Assembly (NCBI GenBank): GCA_016235815.1
Contig: JACRIM010000010.1
Span: forward strand, 46,321 to 110,320
Direction of reading: 5' to 3'
Source of the DNA: Planctomycetota bacterium
Lineage (GTDB): Bacteria; Planctomycetota; Phycisphaerae; UBA1845; UTPLA1
Length of the DNA stretch: 64,000 nt
Every line of letters begins with the position of its first letter. Position 1 is the first letter of the stretch. The position numbers and the translations under genes were made by a program. This document shows positions 24,339 to 32,905 of this stretch, piece after piece. Under the pieces are notes generated by a model. It was not told the DNA's origin, searched no databases, and was given only the letters and a program-made list of their open reading frames with translations.

Positions 24339-24755
24339 ATGCAGCTGGTGGGTTGGCGAACACTGGGGGTTGTCGTGCTTCTCGCGGCAGGGTGCACGCG
24401 CGGCGCGCCGTGGCGTGCGTCGATGCAGTCCGATGACGTGAATGAGCGAATCCTCGCGGTGCGCGAAGCGGCGGAGAAGAGCGACAAGGCATCGGTGCCC
24501 GCGCTGGTGGACCGGTTGGAGGATGAGGACGAAGCGGTTCGGTTCTTTGCCATTCTTGCGCTGGATAAGATCACGGGAACGCGTTTCGGGTATGAATACG
24601 GTCAACCGGCCTGGCGACGGGCGCGGTCGGTGGATAAGTGGCGGCTCTATGTGAAGGATCCGCAGGGGGCGATGGCAATGGACGACCAGGACCGGACCTC
24701 CGCACGGGACGGAGCCGGGCGGGACCCAGCCATGGAAAGGCAAAGCAGTCCGTGA
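24339..24755 (+). CDS. HEAT-repeat lipoprotein
   Basis: A small lipoprotein of 138 residues with lipobox LLAAGC and about two HEAT-like helical repeats (VNERILAVREAAEKSDKASV; PALVDRLEDEDEAVRFFAIL). A Trp/Arg-rich stretch and a hydrophilic tail follow. ATG 24339 gives the signal peptide. Its end overlaps the anti-sigma kinase gene by four bases (GTGA), which couples an envelope lipoprotein to a partner-switch module. Specific partners are unknown. Confidence 0.72.
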   Translation: MQLVGWRTLGVVVLLAAGCTRGAPWRASMQSDDVNERILAVREAAEKSDKASVPALVDRLEDEDEAVRFFAILALDKITGTRFGYEYGQPAWRRARSVDKWRLYVKDPQGAMAMDDQDRTSARDGAGRDPAMERQSSP

Positions 24756-25204
24756 GCCGAGTGGAATTGAACATCACGAGCAACGCGCGCAGTCTTCCGA
24801 TTGTGCGCAGTGCGGTTGAGAAAATGGCAAGCATGGAAGGCTTTCCATCGGACGATGCCCATGAATTGACGCTGGCGATTGACGAAGCGCTGGCCAACGT
24901 GATCAAGCATGGCTACGACGGCCAGCCGGATCAACCAATCTCGATCATGCTGGAGCCGGTGCGGTCGGCGGATGGTCGTGCGGGGCTGTCCGTCTCGGTT
25001 CGGGATCAGGGCCGGCAGGTGGACCCTTCCACGATCAAGAGTCGTGACCTGGCGGAAGTGCGTCCCGGAGGGCTGGGCGTCCACATCATCCAGTCGGTGA
25101 TGGACGAGTATAATTACAGTTGCCCCCCGAATGGCGGAATGCTGCTGGAGATGAAGAAGTACGCATCAAAGCACCCGTCAACGGGCGAATCGGGCGGGAA
25201 ATAG
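24752..25204 (+). CDS. Anti-sigma factor-type ATP-binding kinase (RsbW/SpoIIAB-like)
   Basis: A 150-residue GHKL ATPase-fold protein of the RsbW type. The N box ELTLAIDEALANVIKHGYDG carries the Glu and Asn expected for ATP/Mg binding, the G1 box is VRDQGRQVDPS, and GGLGVHIIQSVMDEYNY matches the lid/G2 region. Such kinases bind a sigma factor and phosphorylate a STAS partner on Ser. The STAS gene follows 15 bases downstream. GTG start within the upstream stop. Confidence 0.88.
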   Translation: MSRVELNITSNARSLPIVRSAVEKMASMEGFPSDDAHELTLAIDEALANVIKHGYDGQPDQPISIMLEPVRSADGRAGLSVSVRDQGRQVDPSTIKSRDLAEVRPGGLGVHIIQSVMDEYNYSCPPNGGMLLEMKKYASKHPSTGESGGK

Positions 25205-25219
25205 AACGCGCAGGACATC

Positions 25220-25570
25220 ATGGCGTCGGAATCATCAAGTTTGGTACGCGATATTCGCAAGCAGCCGGAGGTCACGATTGTGGTTCTCGCCGGCGATATC
25301 GATCTGAATCACTCGCCCTCATTGCATTCGGCGTTGGTCGATGTGACGAACGAGCGACCGAAGCGGCTGCTATTGGACTTGCGCGAGGTGCCCTACATGG
25401 ATTCCTCCGGCGTCGGAACGATGGTGGAAGTTTTTCGCCGTGTGTCGGCCTACAAGGGGAAGATGGTGCTTTTTGGGATGAACCCGCGGGTGCGCAGTGT
25501 GTTTGAGATCACGAAGCTGGACCGGTTCTTTACGATTTGTGAGACGGAAGAACAGGCGACTCTGGCCTGA
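25220..25570 (+). CDS. STAS-domain anti-anti-sigma factor
   Basis: A 116-residue single STAS domain: VTIVVLAGDIDLNHSPSLHS, then LLLDLREVPYMDSSGVGTMV with the DSSG site where the partner kinase phosphorylates Ser, and VFEITKLDRFFTI at the end. It sits between the RsbW-like kinase gene and the MlaE permease gene. It may be a partner-switch component, or a MlaB-like subunit of the permease, which is also a STAS protein. Both readings fit the order. Confidence 0.9.
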   Translation: MASESSSLVRDIRKQPEVTIVVLAGDIDLNHSPSLHSALVDVTNERPKRLLLDLREVPYMDSSGVGTMVEVFRRVSAYKGKMVLFGMNPRVRSVFEITKLDRFFTICETEEQATLA

Positions 25571-25591
25571 TGTGGCGGGTGAGTTCGCGTC

Positions 25592-26446
25592 ATGAGTGAT
25601 ACACCGGTCAATGAATCAAGTCCGGTCGTGCGAGCCGTGGAGGCGGTGGGCCGGGCGACGGAAGCGCAACTGGAGTCGGCGTCAGGCACGGTGCGGTTCG
25701 TCGGCGGGGCGACGACGCTGCTGGGCGAGACGCTGGGGTGGGTGTATCGGTCCGTTTTCAGGCGCGATTCGCGGATGGGGTGGGATCATGTCTTGTCGCA
25801 GATGGTCCGCGTCGGCGTGCGCAGTATTCCCATCGTCGCGATGGTTCAGATCTTCATCGGCATCATCCTTGCATTGCAGATGGCTCCGACGCTGAAAAGC
25901 TATGGTCAGATTCAGCGTATCGCGGACATCGTCGGCATTGCCGTGTTCCGCGAGTTAGGCCCGCTGCTCTCCGGGATTGTGTTGTCGGGCTTTGCCGGGG
26001 CGAGCATCGCGGCGGAGCTGGGGACGATGGTGGAGGGCGAGGAGATCAAGGCGCTCCGCAGCATTGCACTGAATCCGATTCGGTTTCTCGTGGTGCCGCG
26101 ATTTCTCGCGACGGTGGTCATGATGACGCTGATCACGGTGATTGCGGATGTGGTCGGCGTCTTCGGCGGGTTTCTGACATCGACGCTGGTGCTCGGCATC
26201 GCCCCGGATTTGTATCTCTCCGAAACGCGAATTGCGGTGACACAGGGCGATTTCCTCAGCGGCGTGGCCAAGGCGCCGCTCTTTGGACTGCTCATTTCGA
26301 TGATCGCGTGTTATGAGGGGCTGAACGTCAGCGGCGGGGCCGAGGGTGTGGGCCGGGCGACGACGAACACGGTGGTGAAGTGCATCGTGGCGCTGATCTC
26401 CGCGGACGTGGTGGCGACGAGTTTGCTGTACGCGTTTGGGGTTTGA
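25592..26446 (+). CDS. mlaE: MlaE-type ABC transporter permease
   Basis: A 284-residue membrane permease of the MlaE/YrbE family that moves phospholipids between membranes. Diagnostic stretches are VRVGVRSIPIVAMVQIFIGI, FRELGPLLSGIVLSGFAGAS, AAELGTMVEGEEIKALRSI and ACYEGLNVSGGAEGVGRATT. A hydrophilic N-terminal extension of about 60 residues precedes the core. The usual ATPase (MlaF) and MCE protein (MlaD) are not adjacent; the next gene is an SDR protein. The upstream STAS gene could be MlaB. Confidence 0.88.
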   Translation: MSDTPVNESSPVVRAVEAVGRATEAQLESASGTVRFVGGATTLLGETLGWVYRSVFRRDSRMGWDHVLSQMVRVGVRSIPIVAMVQIFIGIILALQMAPTLKSYGQIQRIADIVGIAVFRELGPLLSGIVLSGFAGASIAAELGTMVEGEEIKALRSIALNPIRFLVVPRFLATVVMMTLITVIADVVGVFGGFLTSTLVLGIAPDLYLSETRIAVTQGDFLSGVAKAPLFGLLISMIACYEGLNVSGGAEGVGRATTNTVVKCIVALISADVVATSLLYAFGV

Positions 26447-26539
26447 AAAGTACCGGTCGGATGGGGGATGCGATGCTATGCGTGGACGAAGACCATCTCG
26501 ACGCAATTCCCGAAATGCGTATTCATCTGAGATAGATCG

Positions 26540-28048
26540 ATGAATGAAAGCGGCGATCCCTTAAGCAAACGACCGCGAGTTCTGGTGACGGGTGCGACCG
26601 GGTACATCGGCGGCCGGCTTGTCCCGCGCCTGCTGGCCGCGGGATATCGTGTTCGCTGCGTGGTGCGCTGCGCGAATAAATTGGGTGCCCGGCCGTGGGT
26701 TGGCGATCCGTCTGTCGACGTAATTGAATGCGGTTTTGAAGACCGCGAGCGTCTTGCTCAGGCGATGGGGGGATGCGTCGCGGTGTATTACCTGGTCCAC
26801 TCGATGATGGCCGTCGGAGCGGATTATCGCGAGCGTGACAAACAATTGGCCGATACGTTCGCCCGATCTGCATCGGCAGCTGGTGCCGGCAGGATCATCT
26901 ACCTGGGTGGTCTTGGTGAAACCGGCGAGGGCCTGAGCGAACACCTTACGTCGCGCCGCGAGGTGGAGGCGGCCCTGGCGTCAACCGGCGTACCAGTCAC
27001 TGTTCTGCGAGCAGCGATGATTATTGGTTCCGGTTCAGCATCGTTTGAAATTTTGCGTTACCTCGTCGAACGGCTCCCGATCATGGTGACGCCGCGGTGG
27101 GTTAAGACCGAGAGTCAACCGATCGCCGTCAGCGATGTGCTCTACTATCTTGTCGCGTGCCTGAGTATTTCGGAAACCAGCGGTCGCACGATTGATATCG
27201 GCGGGCCGGATATCGTGACGTATCGACAACTGATGAACGCGATGAGTGACGCGCTGGGCTTGCGGCGTCGCATGATCCTGCCGGTTCCCGTGTTGACTCC
27301 GCGCCTTAGCTCATTGTGGATACATCTTGTCACTCCGATTAGTCATCGCATCGCCCGTCCGCTCGCGGAGGGATTGCGGAATCGAGTTGTGTGTCGCAAC
27401 AATGAAGCGGTTCAACTCATGCCTCATGAACGAATGTCGGTCCACGCGGCGATCGAAGCGGCATTGTGCAGAACAGGAGAAAATGAAATGGAGACCGCCT
27501 GGTCGGATGCCGGCGTCATACCCGGTGATCCCGATTGGGCGGGTGGTAAAGTCTTTGTCGATCAGCGAACCATCACCGTTTGCGCGTCGAGTGATGCGGC
27601 CTTCTCGGCTGTTTGTCGCATTGGTGGTCATAACGGTTACTACGCAGCCGACTGGCTGTGGCGGCTGCGCGGCGCACTGGACAGGGTCGTCGGCGGCCCA
27701 GGGCTGCGTCGAGGACGTCGCAATCCTAATCTTCTGTCGTTCGGTGAAGCACTGGATTTCTGGCGTGTGACAGGATTTGATGACCGGCATCTGCTCGAAC
27801 TGCGTGCAGAGATGCGACTCCCGGGTGAGGCCACTCTTTGTTTCGAGGTGACACCCTCCGTGGACGGGCGTTGCACCCTGACGCAGACTGCCCGCTTCAA
27901 ACCGCGTGGTCTTGCCGGTTTGGTGTATTGGTACGCGGTAGCGCCGCTGCACAGAATCGTTTTTAACGGAATGCTGCAGGGCATTCGCCGTGCGGCGGAG
28001 AACCAATCGCACTTAATGAAATTCCGAACAGGAACCGAGGCGTTGTAA
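26540..28048 (+). CDS. SDR-family NAD(P)-binding protein with DUF2867 domain
   Basis: A 502-residue protein. The N-terminal Rossmann domain begins VLVTGATGYIGGRLVPRLLA with the dinucleotide motif GATGYIG, continues CVAVYYLVHSM and IIYLGGLGE, and is of the atypical (complex I 39 kDa/YbjT-like) group. From about residue 320 a DUF2867-like domain follows (WLWRLRGALDRVVGGPGLRR; GEALDFWRVTGFD), ending with a START-like strand set. Reaction unknown. Codon use is slightly less GC-rich than in flanking genes. Confidence 0.85.
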   Translation: MNESGDPLSKRPRVLVTGATGYIGGRLVPRLLAAGYRVRCVVRCANKLGARPWVGDPSVDVIECGFEDRERLAQAMGGCVAVYYLVHSMMAVGADYRERDKQLADTFARSASAAGAGRIIYLGGLGETGEGLSEHLTSRREVEAALASTGVPVTVLRAAMIIGSGSASFEILRYLVERLPIMVTPRWVKTESQPIAVSDVLYYLVACLSISETSGRTIDIGGPDIVTYRQLMNAMSDALGLRRRMILPVPVLTPRLSSLWIHLVTPISHRIARPLAEGLRNRVVCRNNEAVQLMPHERMSVHAAIEAALCRTGENEMETAWSDAGVIPGDPDWAGGKVFVDQRTITVCASSDAAFSAVCRIGGHNGYYAADWLWRLRGALDRVVGGPGLRRGRRNPNLLSFGEALDFWRVTGFDDRHLLELRAEMRLPGEATLCFEVTPSVDGRCTLTQTARFKPRGLAGLVYWYAVAPLHRIVFNGMLQGIRRAAENQSHLMKFRTGTEAL

Positions 28049-28295
28049 TCCAATACGTCGACGAACCCGATTTGGAAGAGTCGCGAACAGTGGTTAGCCA
28101 AGCCCAATCTCCCCCCTTTGTGCAATCGTCGTCGCCGCCTGCTCCCCGGCATTTTCATCGACGATCGTTTGATGCGTGACCAACAGCAAAACGCCCACCT
28201 GGCGAGGGACGCATGGCATGTCGACATTCCCGCGAGCCTGCGCCCTAGGGTTTTGATTGGCGGCGAGGAGATCGTCGACTGAAGTGGGAGCCGCG

Positions 28296-29279
28296 CTAGA
28301 ACTGGCCGAGGCCGAGGTTGATGACGATTTGCGTGCCGTCGACGAGGTCGGCTTTGATGTTGTTGTAGCCGGTCCCGATGTTCAGGCTCGTCGATGTGTT
28401 GGTGGAGAGGAATCGCAGGGTGAAGGCGCCGACAGCGCGGATTTCGAAGTTGTAGCCGCCGCCGGCATTGGTGGATTTGATGGTGTTGTCGAGTTGGACG
28501 TTGCTGTTGGCGATGCCTTCGCCAAAGTCGTATTGGTTGTTGTTGTTGTTGTCGTTATAGACCACGCCCATGACAAAGACGCCGGTGTTCGGGCTGGTGC
28601 CGAAGTCCTGCGTCTGCATCATGGAGTCATACGTCGTTCCACTGTTGGTGAACTGGCCGCGAAGGATGCCGATGCCGACCTCGCGTAGATCGCCGTTGAG
28701 CATGGTGACGCGGTGGCCGCGGCCGGCGATTCCGGTGTCGACGAAGAGATCGGTGTGTTCGCTCTCGACGGTTGAAAGTTCGTTGATCGTGCCGGTGGTT
28801 CCACGCCACGCGAGGTTCTGCCCGGCCGTGGCGATGACATACCCGGCGGCTTCCATTCGATCGAACGGCGAGAGGCCCTCGGGGGTGTTGTGGGCGAAGT
28901 AATCGCGGGTGAGCATGTCTTGGCTATGGCGACGGGCGGATTGCATCAGGGATGCGTTGAGGGCGACAGGCTGCTTGGGGGAGGTGTTGATTTGGCCGGG
29001 GATTCCTTCGTCGACCGATATGCTGTTGTTGGCGGCTTCGGTTGCCGGGTGCAGCCGGGCGCGGTTGATGCGTTCGAGCGACAGTTGCTCAAGCAACGAT
29101 GCTGAGACCGATTGGGTGACGGTGCCGGGGTTGCCAAGGCCGGTCCCGGGCGTGCCGCCGGACACGTTTCCTCCGGTATTGGCAGTAGGATTGCCCGTGC
29201 CGGGTGGAACGGTGTTACAGGCCGTAAGGAGGAGTACGACAGCCGAGATGAGAGTTGGTCTGGGAATAATGCGAATCAA
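28296..29279 (-). CDS. CAP/SCP-domain lipoprotein
   Basis: A 327-residue lipoprotein (lipobox LLLTAC) with a Gly/Thr/Asn-rich linker, a CAP domain, and a C-terminal beta domain. The CAP part shows NRARLHPA, LMQSARRHSQDMLTRDYFAH, AGQNLAWRG and GRGHRVTMLNGDLREVGIG, including the two histidines usually present in bacterial CAP proteins. The C-terminal part includes an Asn-rich calcium-like loop (VYNDNNNNNQYDFGEG) and NSNVQLDNTIKSTNAGGGYN, resembling an SdrD-B/Cna-B-like module. Probably a surface-exposed protein of unknown partner. Confidence 0.85.
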   Translation of the reverse strand: MIRIIPRPTLISAVVLLLTACNTVPPGTGNPTANTGGNVSGGTPGTGLGNPGTVTQSVSASLLEQLSLERINRARLHPATEAANNSISVDEGIPGQINTSPKQPVALNASLMQSARRHSQDMLTRDYFAHNTPEGLSPFDRMEAAGYVIATAGQNLAWRGTTGTINELSTVESEHTDLFVDTGIAGRGHRVTMLNGDLREVGIGILRGQFTNSGTTYDSMMQTQDFGTSPNTGVFVMGVVYNDNNNNNQYDFGEGIANSNVQLDNTIKSTNAGGGYNFEIRAVGAFTLRFLSTNTSTSLNIGTGYNNIKADLVDGTQIVINLGLGQF

Positions 29280-29367
29280 GATCGGGAACCCTCATCCGGT
29301 GTTATCAGCCGGTATATCGTCGTGGCTTAAACGTCGTAACTGATTTCAGGCTGGTCGGGAGTTTACC

Positions 29368-29373
29368 AGTATA
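29368..29373 (-). promoter_or_regulatory. Candidate -10 element for the CAP lipoprotein gene
   Basis: On the minus strand ATGCTATACTGGT contains TATACT, about 90 bases upstream of the start. It is back to back with a plus-strand TATAAT at 29422, so the 217-base gap is a divergent promoter region. Confidence 0.45.
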
Positions 29374-29421
29374 GCATGGAATTGGTCGGCGGGCATTACG
29401 CCGTGACGGGGGTGTGCGCGG

Positions 29422-29427
29422 TATAAT
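29422..29427 (+). promoter_or_regulatory. Candidate -10 element for the Lys/Ala-rich lipoprotein gene
   Basis: GCGGTATAATCC contains a perfect TATAAT, 69 bases upstream of ATG 29497. A -35 box is not obvious. Confidence 0.45.
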
Positions 29428-29496
29428 CCAGTACCCCGTATTTTCGGGGTTGTTCGCGGTTGCGGGGGATGGGGCGGGATCGAGGGAGGTAATGCC

Positions 29497-30294
29497 ATGG
29501 TAATGAGATATTCGACCGTCGCGGCGGCACTGCTCGCGGTGTTTCTATTTGGATGCGCGAAGTCGGATGAGGGGGCGAAGAGGGCACAACTCGCTTTGGG
29601 GTCCAACAAGCTCATGCCCGCCGACATGCCGGCTGCGGAATTGGCATACGTCATGGATCAGGCATCCGTGAAGACGGTGCCCGCGCGCGATGTGAAGTAT
29701 GAACCGTTGGAAACCTATCGGGCGGCGAACGCGGAGAAGGCGGCGAAGTCGACCGGCGACGCTTCGGACGCCGGTGGTGACGAGACAGCGACTGAAGGCG
29801 ACGCCCCGAGCGACGATACGCCGAAGAAGGCAAAAGCCGATGCACCGAAGAAAAGCGGTGGCGCACCAAGTCTGTTGAAGGCGCTGGGGGACAAGCTCAA
29901 GCCCGCTGTTAAGACTGACAAAGCGAAGGCATCGAAGCCCGCTGAGAAGAAAGCCGAAGAAAAGAAACCCGCTGATAAGAAGCCTGCCGCAAAATCTGAG
30001 GAAAAGAAAGCGGCAGCGAAGCCCGCCGAGGGGAAGAAGGCCGAGCCTGCGAAGAAGGAGGCAGGGGACGAAGCGGAGGCAGGTGAAGGCGACAAGACCG
30101 ACGAGGTGAAGAAAGAGGAGGGTGCCGACGAAGCACCGCCGGAAGGTGAGGGGGCGGAAGGCCATGCGGCCGAAGGCGCAGAAGGAAGCTCCGAGACTGA
30201 AGGTATGGAACGAAACTCGGAGACGGAAGGGCAGCAGGAAGGCGGAGAGGGCAGCGAAGGCGAGAAGAAACCGGACGAGGGCGGGGGCGGTTGA
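29497..30294 (+). CDS. Low-complexity Lys/Ala/Pro/Glu-rich lipoprotein
   Basis: A 265-residue lipoprotein (lipobox AVFLFGC). The first ~75 residues look folded (LMPADMPAAELAYVMDQASV); the rest is disordered: a Lys/Pro/Ala-rich middle (KKAEEKKPADKKPAAKSEEK) and a Glu/Gly-rich tail. It could span the periplasm or bind peptidoglycan or anionic surfaces, but nothing in the sequence proves this. Start ATG 29497 has GAGGGAGG upstream; ATG 29503 is possible. Confidence 0.7.
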   Translation: MVMRYSTVAAALLAVFLFGCAKSDEGAKRAQLALGSNKLMPADMPAAELAYVMDQASVKTVPARDVKYEPLETYRAANAEKAAKSTGDASDAGGDETATEGDAPSDDTPKKAKADAPKKSGGAPSLLKALGDKLKPAVKTDKAKASKPAEKKAEEKKPADKKPAAKSEEKKAAAKPAEGKKAEPAKKEAGDEAEAGEGDKTDEVKKEEGADEAPPEGEGAEGHAAEGAEGSSETEGMERNSETEGQQEGGEGSEGEKKPDEGGGG

Positions 30295-30345
30295 TTGAGG
30301 TCGCCGGCTGGTGGATGATCCGATGCGTCGCGAGGCGCGAATGGC

Positions 30346-30942
30346 ATGACGTCATCGGAAAAGCTGATTCACGTTCATAGTGTTGCCGAAGCCTATCTTT
30401 ATTTAATGACGCTGCGTTGCCCGCGATGTGGTCGCGGGCCGGTGCAGTCGTCGCAGGATCTGACGAAAACGAGCGATCACGAACCGGCCTGGCGGATGCC
30501 GACGCGGTGCGGTGCCTGCGAACATCTTTCCGCGATTCAATTTGAGATCAAACCGGAGCCTACGCGGGAGGCGGCGCGATCGGACTGCATTAATCCGACG
30601 GGTGAGCGATCGAGCGCGATCGATGTGCTTGGTTGGCTGACACTTTTTCAGTCCATCATTGCGGCATCGGAGCGGGAGTCGGATCGGGCGGCGGCGCGAC
30701 AGCTTGCGCGAGAGGCGGCGCAGTGTCTGGATGAAGCGCTCAAGTTTTATGGTGATGCGGGGGAGCTGCCGGGGGACGATGCGTTTTTCACGGAGGAGTC
30801 GCGCCGGCGGTTTCGGGAACATCCGCACCATTTTGCGCGGTCGACGTGGTTGCAGCGGCGATTGATGTTGCCTGAGATGAAGTGGACAACGACGGTGGCG
30901 CGGCCGCGGCGCTGGTGGCAGTTCTGGCGCGGGGGCCGGTGA
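30346..30942 (+). CDS. Hypothetical zinc-ribbon protein
   Basis: A 198-residue soluble protein. The N-terminal part has two cysteine pairs, CPRCGRG and CGACEH, about 30 residues apart, consistent with a zinc ribbon. The middle is helical (IAASERESDRAAARQLAREA) and the C terminus is Trp/Arg-rich (RPRRWWQFWRGGR). I do not recognise the family. The stop overlaps the start of the UvrC-like gene (TGATG), so the two are co-translated and may act together. Confidence 0.75.
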   Translation: MTSSEKLIHVHSVAEAYLYLMTLRCPRCGRGPVQSSQDLTKTSDHEPAWRMPTRCGACEHLSAIQFEIKPEPTREAARSDCINPTGERSSAIDVLGWLTLFQSIIAASERESDRAAARQLAREAAQCLDEALKFYGDAGELPGDDAFFTEESRRRFREHPHHFARSTWLQRRLMLPEMKWTTTVARPRRWWQFWRGGR

Positions 30943-32114
30943 TGGCGGAGTCGGCGATTGAAGCGGCGGTTCTGGCAGCGCTTTTTCCGAAGCGGTTGGA
31001 GATTCAGAAGCCGTTTGAGAATCTGCGCGAGCTGCCGACGACAGGTGGCGCGTTTCTGATCTGCGATGCCGGGGATCGGGTGATTCTGCTGGCTGCGGCG
31101 GAGGATGTGCGCCATGCGGTGACGCGGCGGTTGATGGTGCCGGAGGAGAAGTCGCGGCAGGCGGATCTGTCGGGGATCGCAGCGCGGGTGTATTGGCGGC
31201 CGACGTTCAGCCGGTTTGAAACGGCGTGGGCGCACTGGCGGGCGGCGCGGGTTGTGCATGGCGGGGCGTACCGCAGGCAATTGATGTTCGGGCCGTGCTG
31301 GTTTCTTCGCGTGGATGTCCGGGACGCCGCGCCGCGGTTTCAGAGTGTGAAGGAATTTCGCGACGATGGGGCAACATACCTCGGGCCGATCATGACGCGG
31401 GCGGCGGCCGACGAGTGGATTCGGATGCTGGAGAGCGTGTTTGACTTGTGCCGGTATCACGATGTGCTGGCGCAGTCGCCGAACGGTCAGGCGTGTTCGT
31501 ATTTCGATATGGGTCGTTGCCCCGCGCCTTGCAACGGGACGATTCCGATGGAGGCGTATCGAACGTCGGTGTCGGAGGCGACGGCGTTTTCGTTGGGGGC
31601 GCGGACGACGCGGATTGAGGAATTGCGGGAGCAAATGCGTGTGGCTTCAACTGCCCTGAGTTTTGAACGGGCGTCGGGGATCAAACAGATACTGGAGCAG
31701 GCGGAGCGAATGGTCGCAAGGCCCGAGTATGAGCACATGACGGACGTGGGGAGCGCCTCGTGGATTGGTCTTCAGGCGGCTGGGCCGATTCGTGCGTCGA
31801 GGACGAAGATGATGATTCGCGGGTGCCGTGTTTCGCGTTTTGGGCTTCGATGGAGTGACGCGATTTCCGTGAGCGAATTCGCCGCGCGCGGGCAGGAATG
31901 GTGGGAGGGCGTTCGCAGTATGCGTGCCGAGGCAGCGGCGGATGAGCGGGAGTGGAGCGAATTGGTGTGGCTGATTGCCAAATTTCTGTTCGAGGGGAGG
32001 CGGATGCCGGGATTGATCTTTCGAGAGGGGGCAATCGCGGAATGCAGGGATTTGGCGGGCCTTGTGGTCGAGCGATTCTCACGCCGCATACGCGATTCAG
32101 GGGTGAAATCGTAA
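30942..32114 (+). CDS. Degenerate UvrC-like protein
   Basis: A 390-residue protein aligned by eye with the N-terminal half of UvrC. LRELPTTGGAFLICDAGDR occupies the GIY-YIG position but lacks the catalytic tyrosines and the following arginine (LLAAAEDVRHAVTRR). Then come FKEF-like QSVKEFRDDGATYLGPIMTR, ACSYFDMGRCPAPCNGTI (the UvrC cysteine-rich linker) and FERASGIKQILEQAERM, a UVR-motif relative. The C-terminal RNase H-like nuclease and HhH domains are absent. DNA-binding or regulatory function is likely; nuclease activity is doubtful. Start ATG 30942 overlaps the previous stop. Confidence 0.75.
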   Translation: MAESAIEAAVLAALFPKRLEIQKPFENLRELPTTGGAFLICDAGDRVILLAAAEDVRHAVTRRLMVPEEKSRQADLSGIAARVYWRPTFSRFETAWAHWRAARVVHGGAYRRQLMFGPCWFLRVDVRDAAPRFQSVKEFRDDGATYLGPIMTRAAADEWIRMLESVFDLCRYHDVLAQSPNGQACSYFDMGRCPAPCNGTIPMEAYRTSVSEATAFSLGARTTRIEELREQMRVASTALSFERASGIKQILEQAERMVARPEYEHMTDVGSASWIGLQAAGPIRASRTKMMIRGCRVSRFGLRWSDAISVSEFAARGQEWWEGVRSMRAEAAADEREWSELVWLIAKFLFEGRRMPGLIFREGAIAECRDLAGLVVERFSRRIRDSGVKS

Positions 32115-32220
32115 AGGCTTGACCGGTTCGACTATTATCGTAGGCTACACCGTTGATGTGCCTGGCGCGGGCCGGCACGGTGAGACAGCGATTTTTGGCG
32201 GGGTGAAGAGGAGACAAACG

Positions 32221-32763
32221 ATGCGACGAATGATCTTTGCGATGGCGGCGAGCGCGCTGCTGATGACCGGCACCGGGTGCGGAACCATGATGAAGCGAAC
32301 CTTCGCGGAAGTGAAGGGCGCGTCGTCGTCGGCCGATCCGGTTCCGGGAACGGGCGGGGCGAGCTTTGCAAAATTCGGGAGTGTCACGATCGAGGCACCG
32401 CGAACCGAGTTGGGCAGCCTGGTGCCGTCGGAGTTCAGTTCGATGTTGACGGCCGAACTTCGTAAGGCATTGACGCAGGGCAAGGAGCCGATCTTCGCGG
32501 GTGGGTCGCCGTCCCTGACGATTGAGCCGCACATCATGTGGTTCAACAAGAGCAACGCACTGTTCCCGCACAAGTATGCCGTTGTGCTGTTTTATCTGAA
32601 GGGTGATGGAGCCGAAATGGGTCGCGTGCAGATCGTGACCAAGAGCGAGGCGACCGGAACGGGCGTCGACGATCTTGCCGAGGACATGGCCAAGGAGCTT
32701 GGCGACTACTTCGGAAAGCACGGCAAGAAGGTGTCGAAGGAAAAGAGCAAGGACAAGGATTGA
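32221..32763 (+). CDS. Small lipoprotein of unknown function
   Basis: A 180-residue lipoprotein with a short signal and lipobox MTGTGC. The mature protein resembles DUF4410-like lipoproteins in layout: GSVTIEAPRTELGSLVPSEF, a helix with SMLTAELRKAL, and beta strands SLTIEPHIMWF, followed by a Lys-rich tail (KKVSKEKSKDKD). ATG 32221 is preferred for the signal peptide and GAGGAG upstream. Function unknown. Confidence 0.72.
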   Translation: MRRMIFAMAASALLMTGTGCGTMMKRTFAEVKGASSSADPVPGTGGASFAKFGSVTIEAPRTELGSLVPSEFSSMLTAELRKALTQGKEPIFAGGSPSLTIEPHIMWFNKSNALFPHKYAVVLFYLKGDGAEMGRVQIVTKSEATGTGVDDLAEDMAKELGDYFGKHGKKVSKEKSKDKD

Positions 32764-32819
32764 CGCGGGTTTTGCCGCATCCTGATTCGAATGCGCTGCG
32801 CCGATTAGACCCCATTTAA

Positions 32820-32843
32820 CCCTCCCCTTATCAAGGGGAGGGG
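32820..32843. repeat. Dispersed palindrome CCCTCCCCTT-AAGGGGAGGG, copy 2
   Basis: CCCTCCCCTTatcAAGGGGAGGGG in the gap before the DinB-like gene. It is the only intergenic copy of the four, and could act as a hairpin between the genes. Confidence 0.85.
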
Positions 32844-32905
32844 ACATGGGGGGCCAACCTATGATGGTATGAGTCGTGCGCCCAACACGGGCGAGGAATC
32901 GTGAC

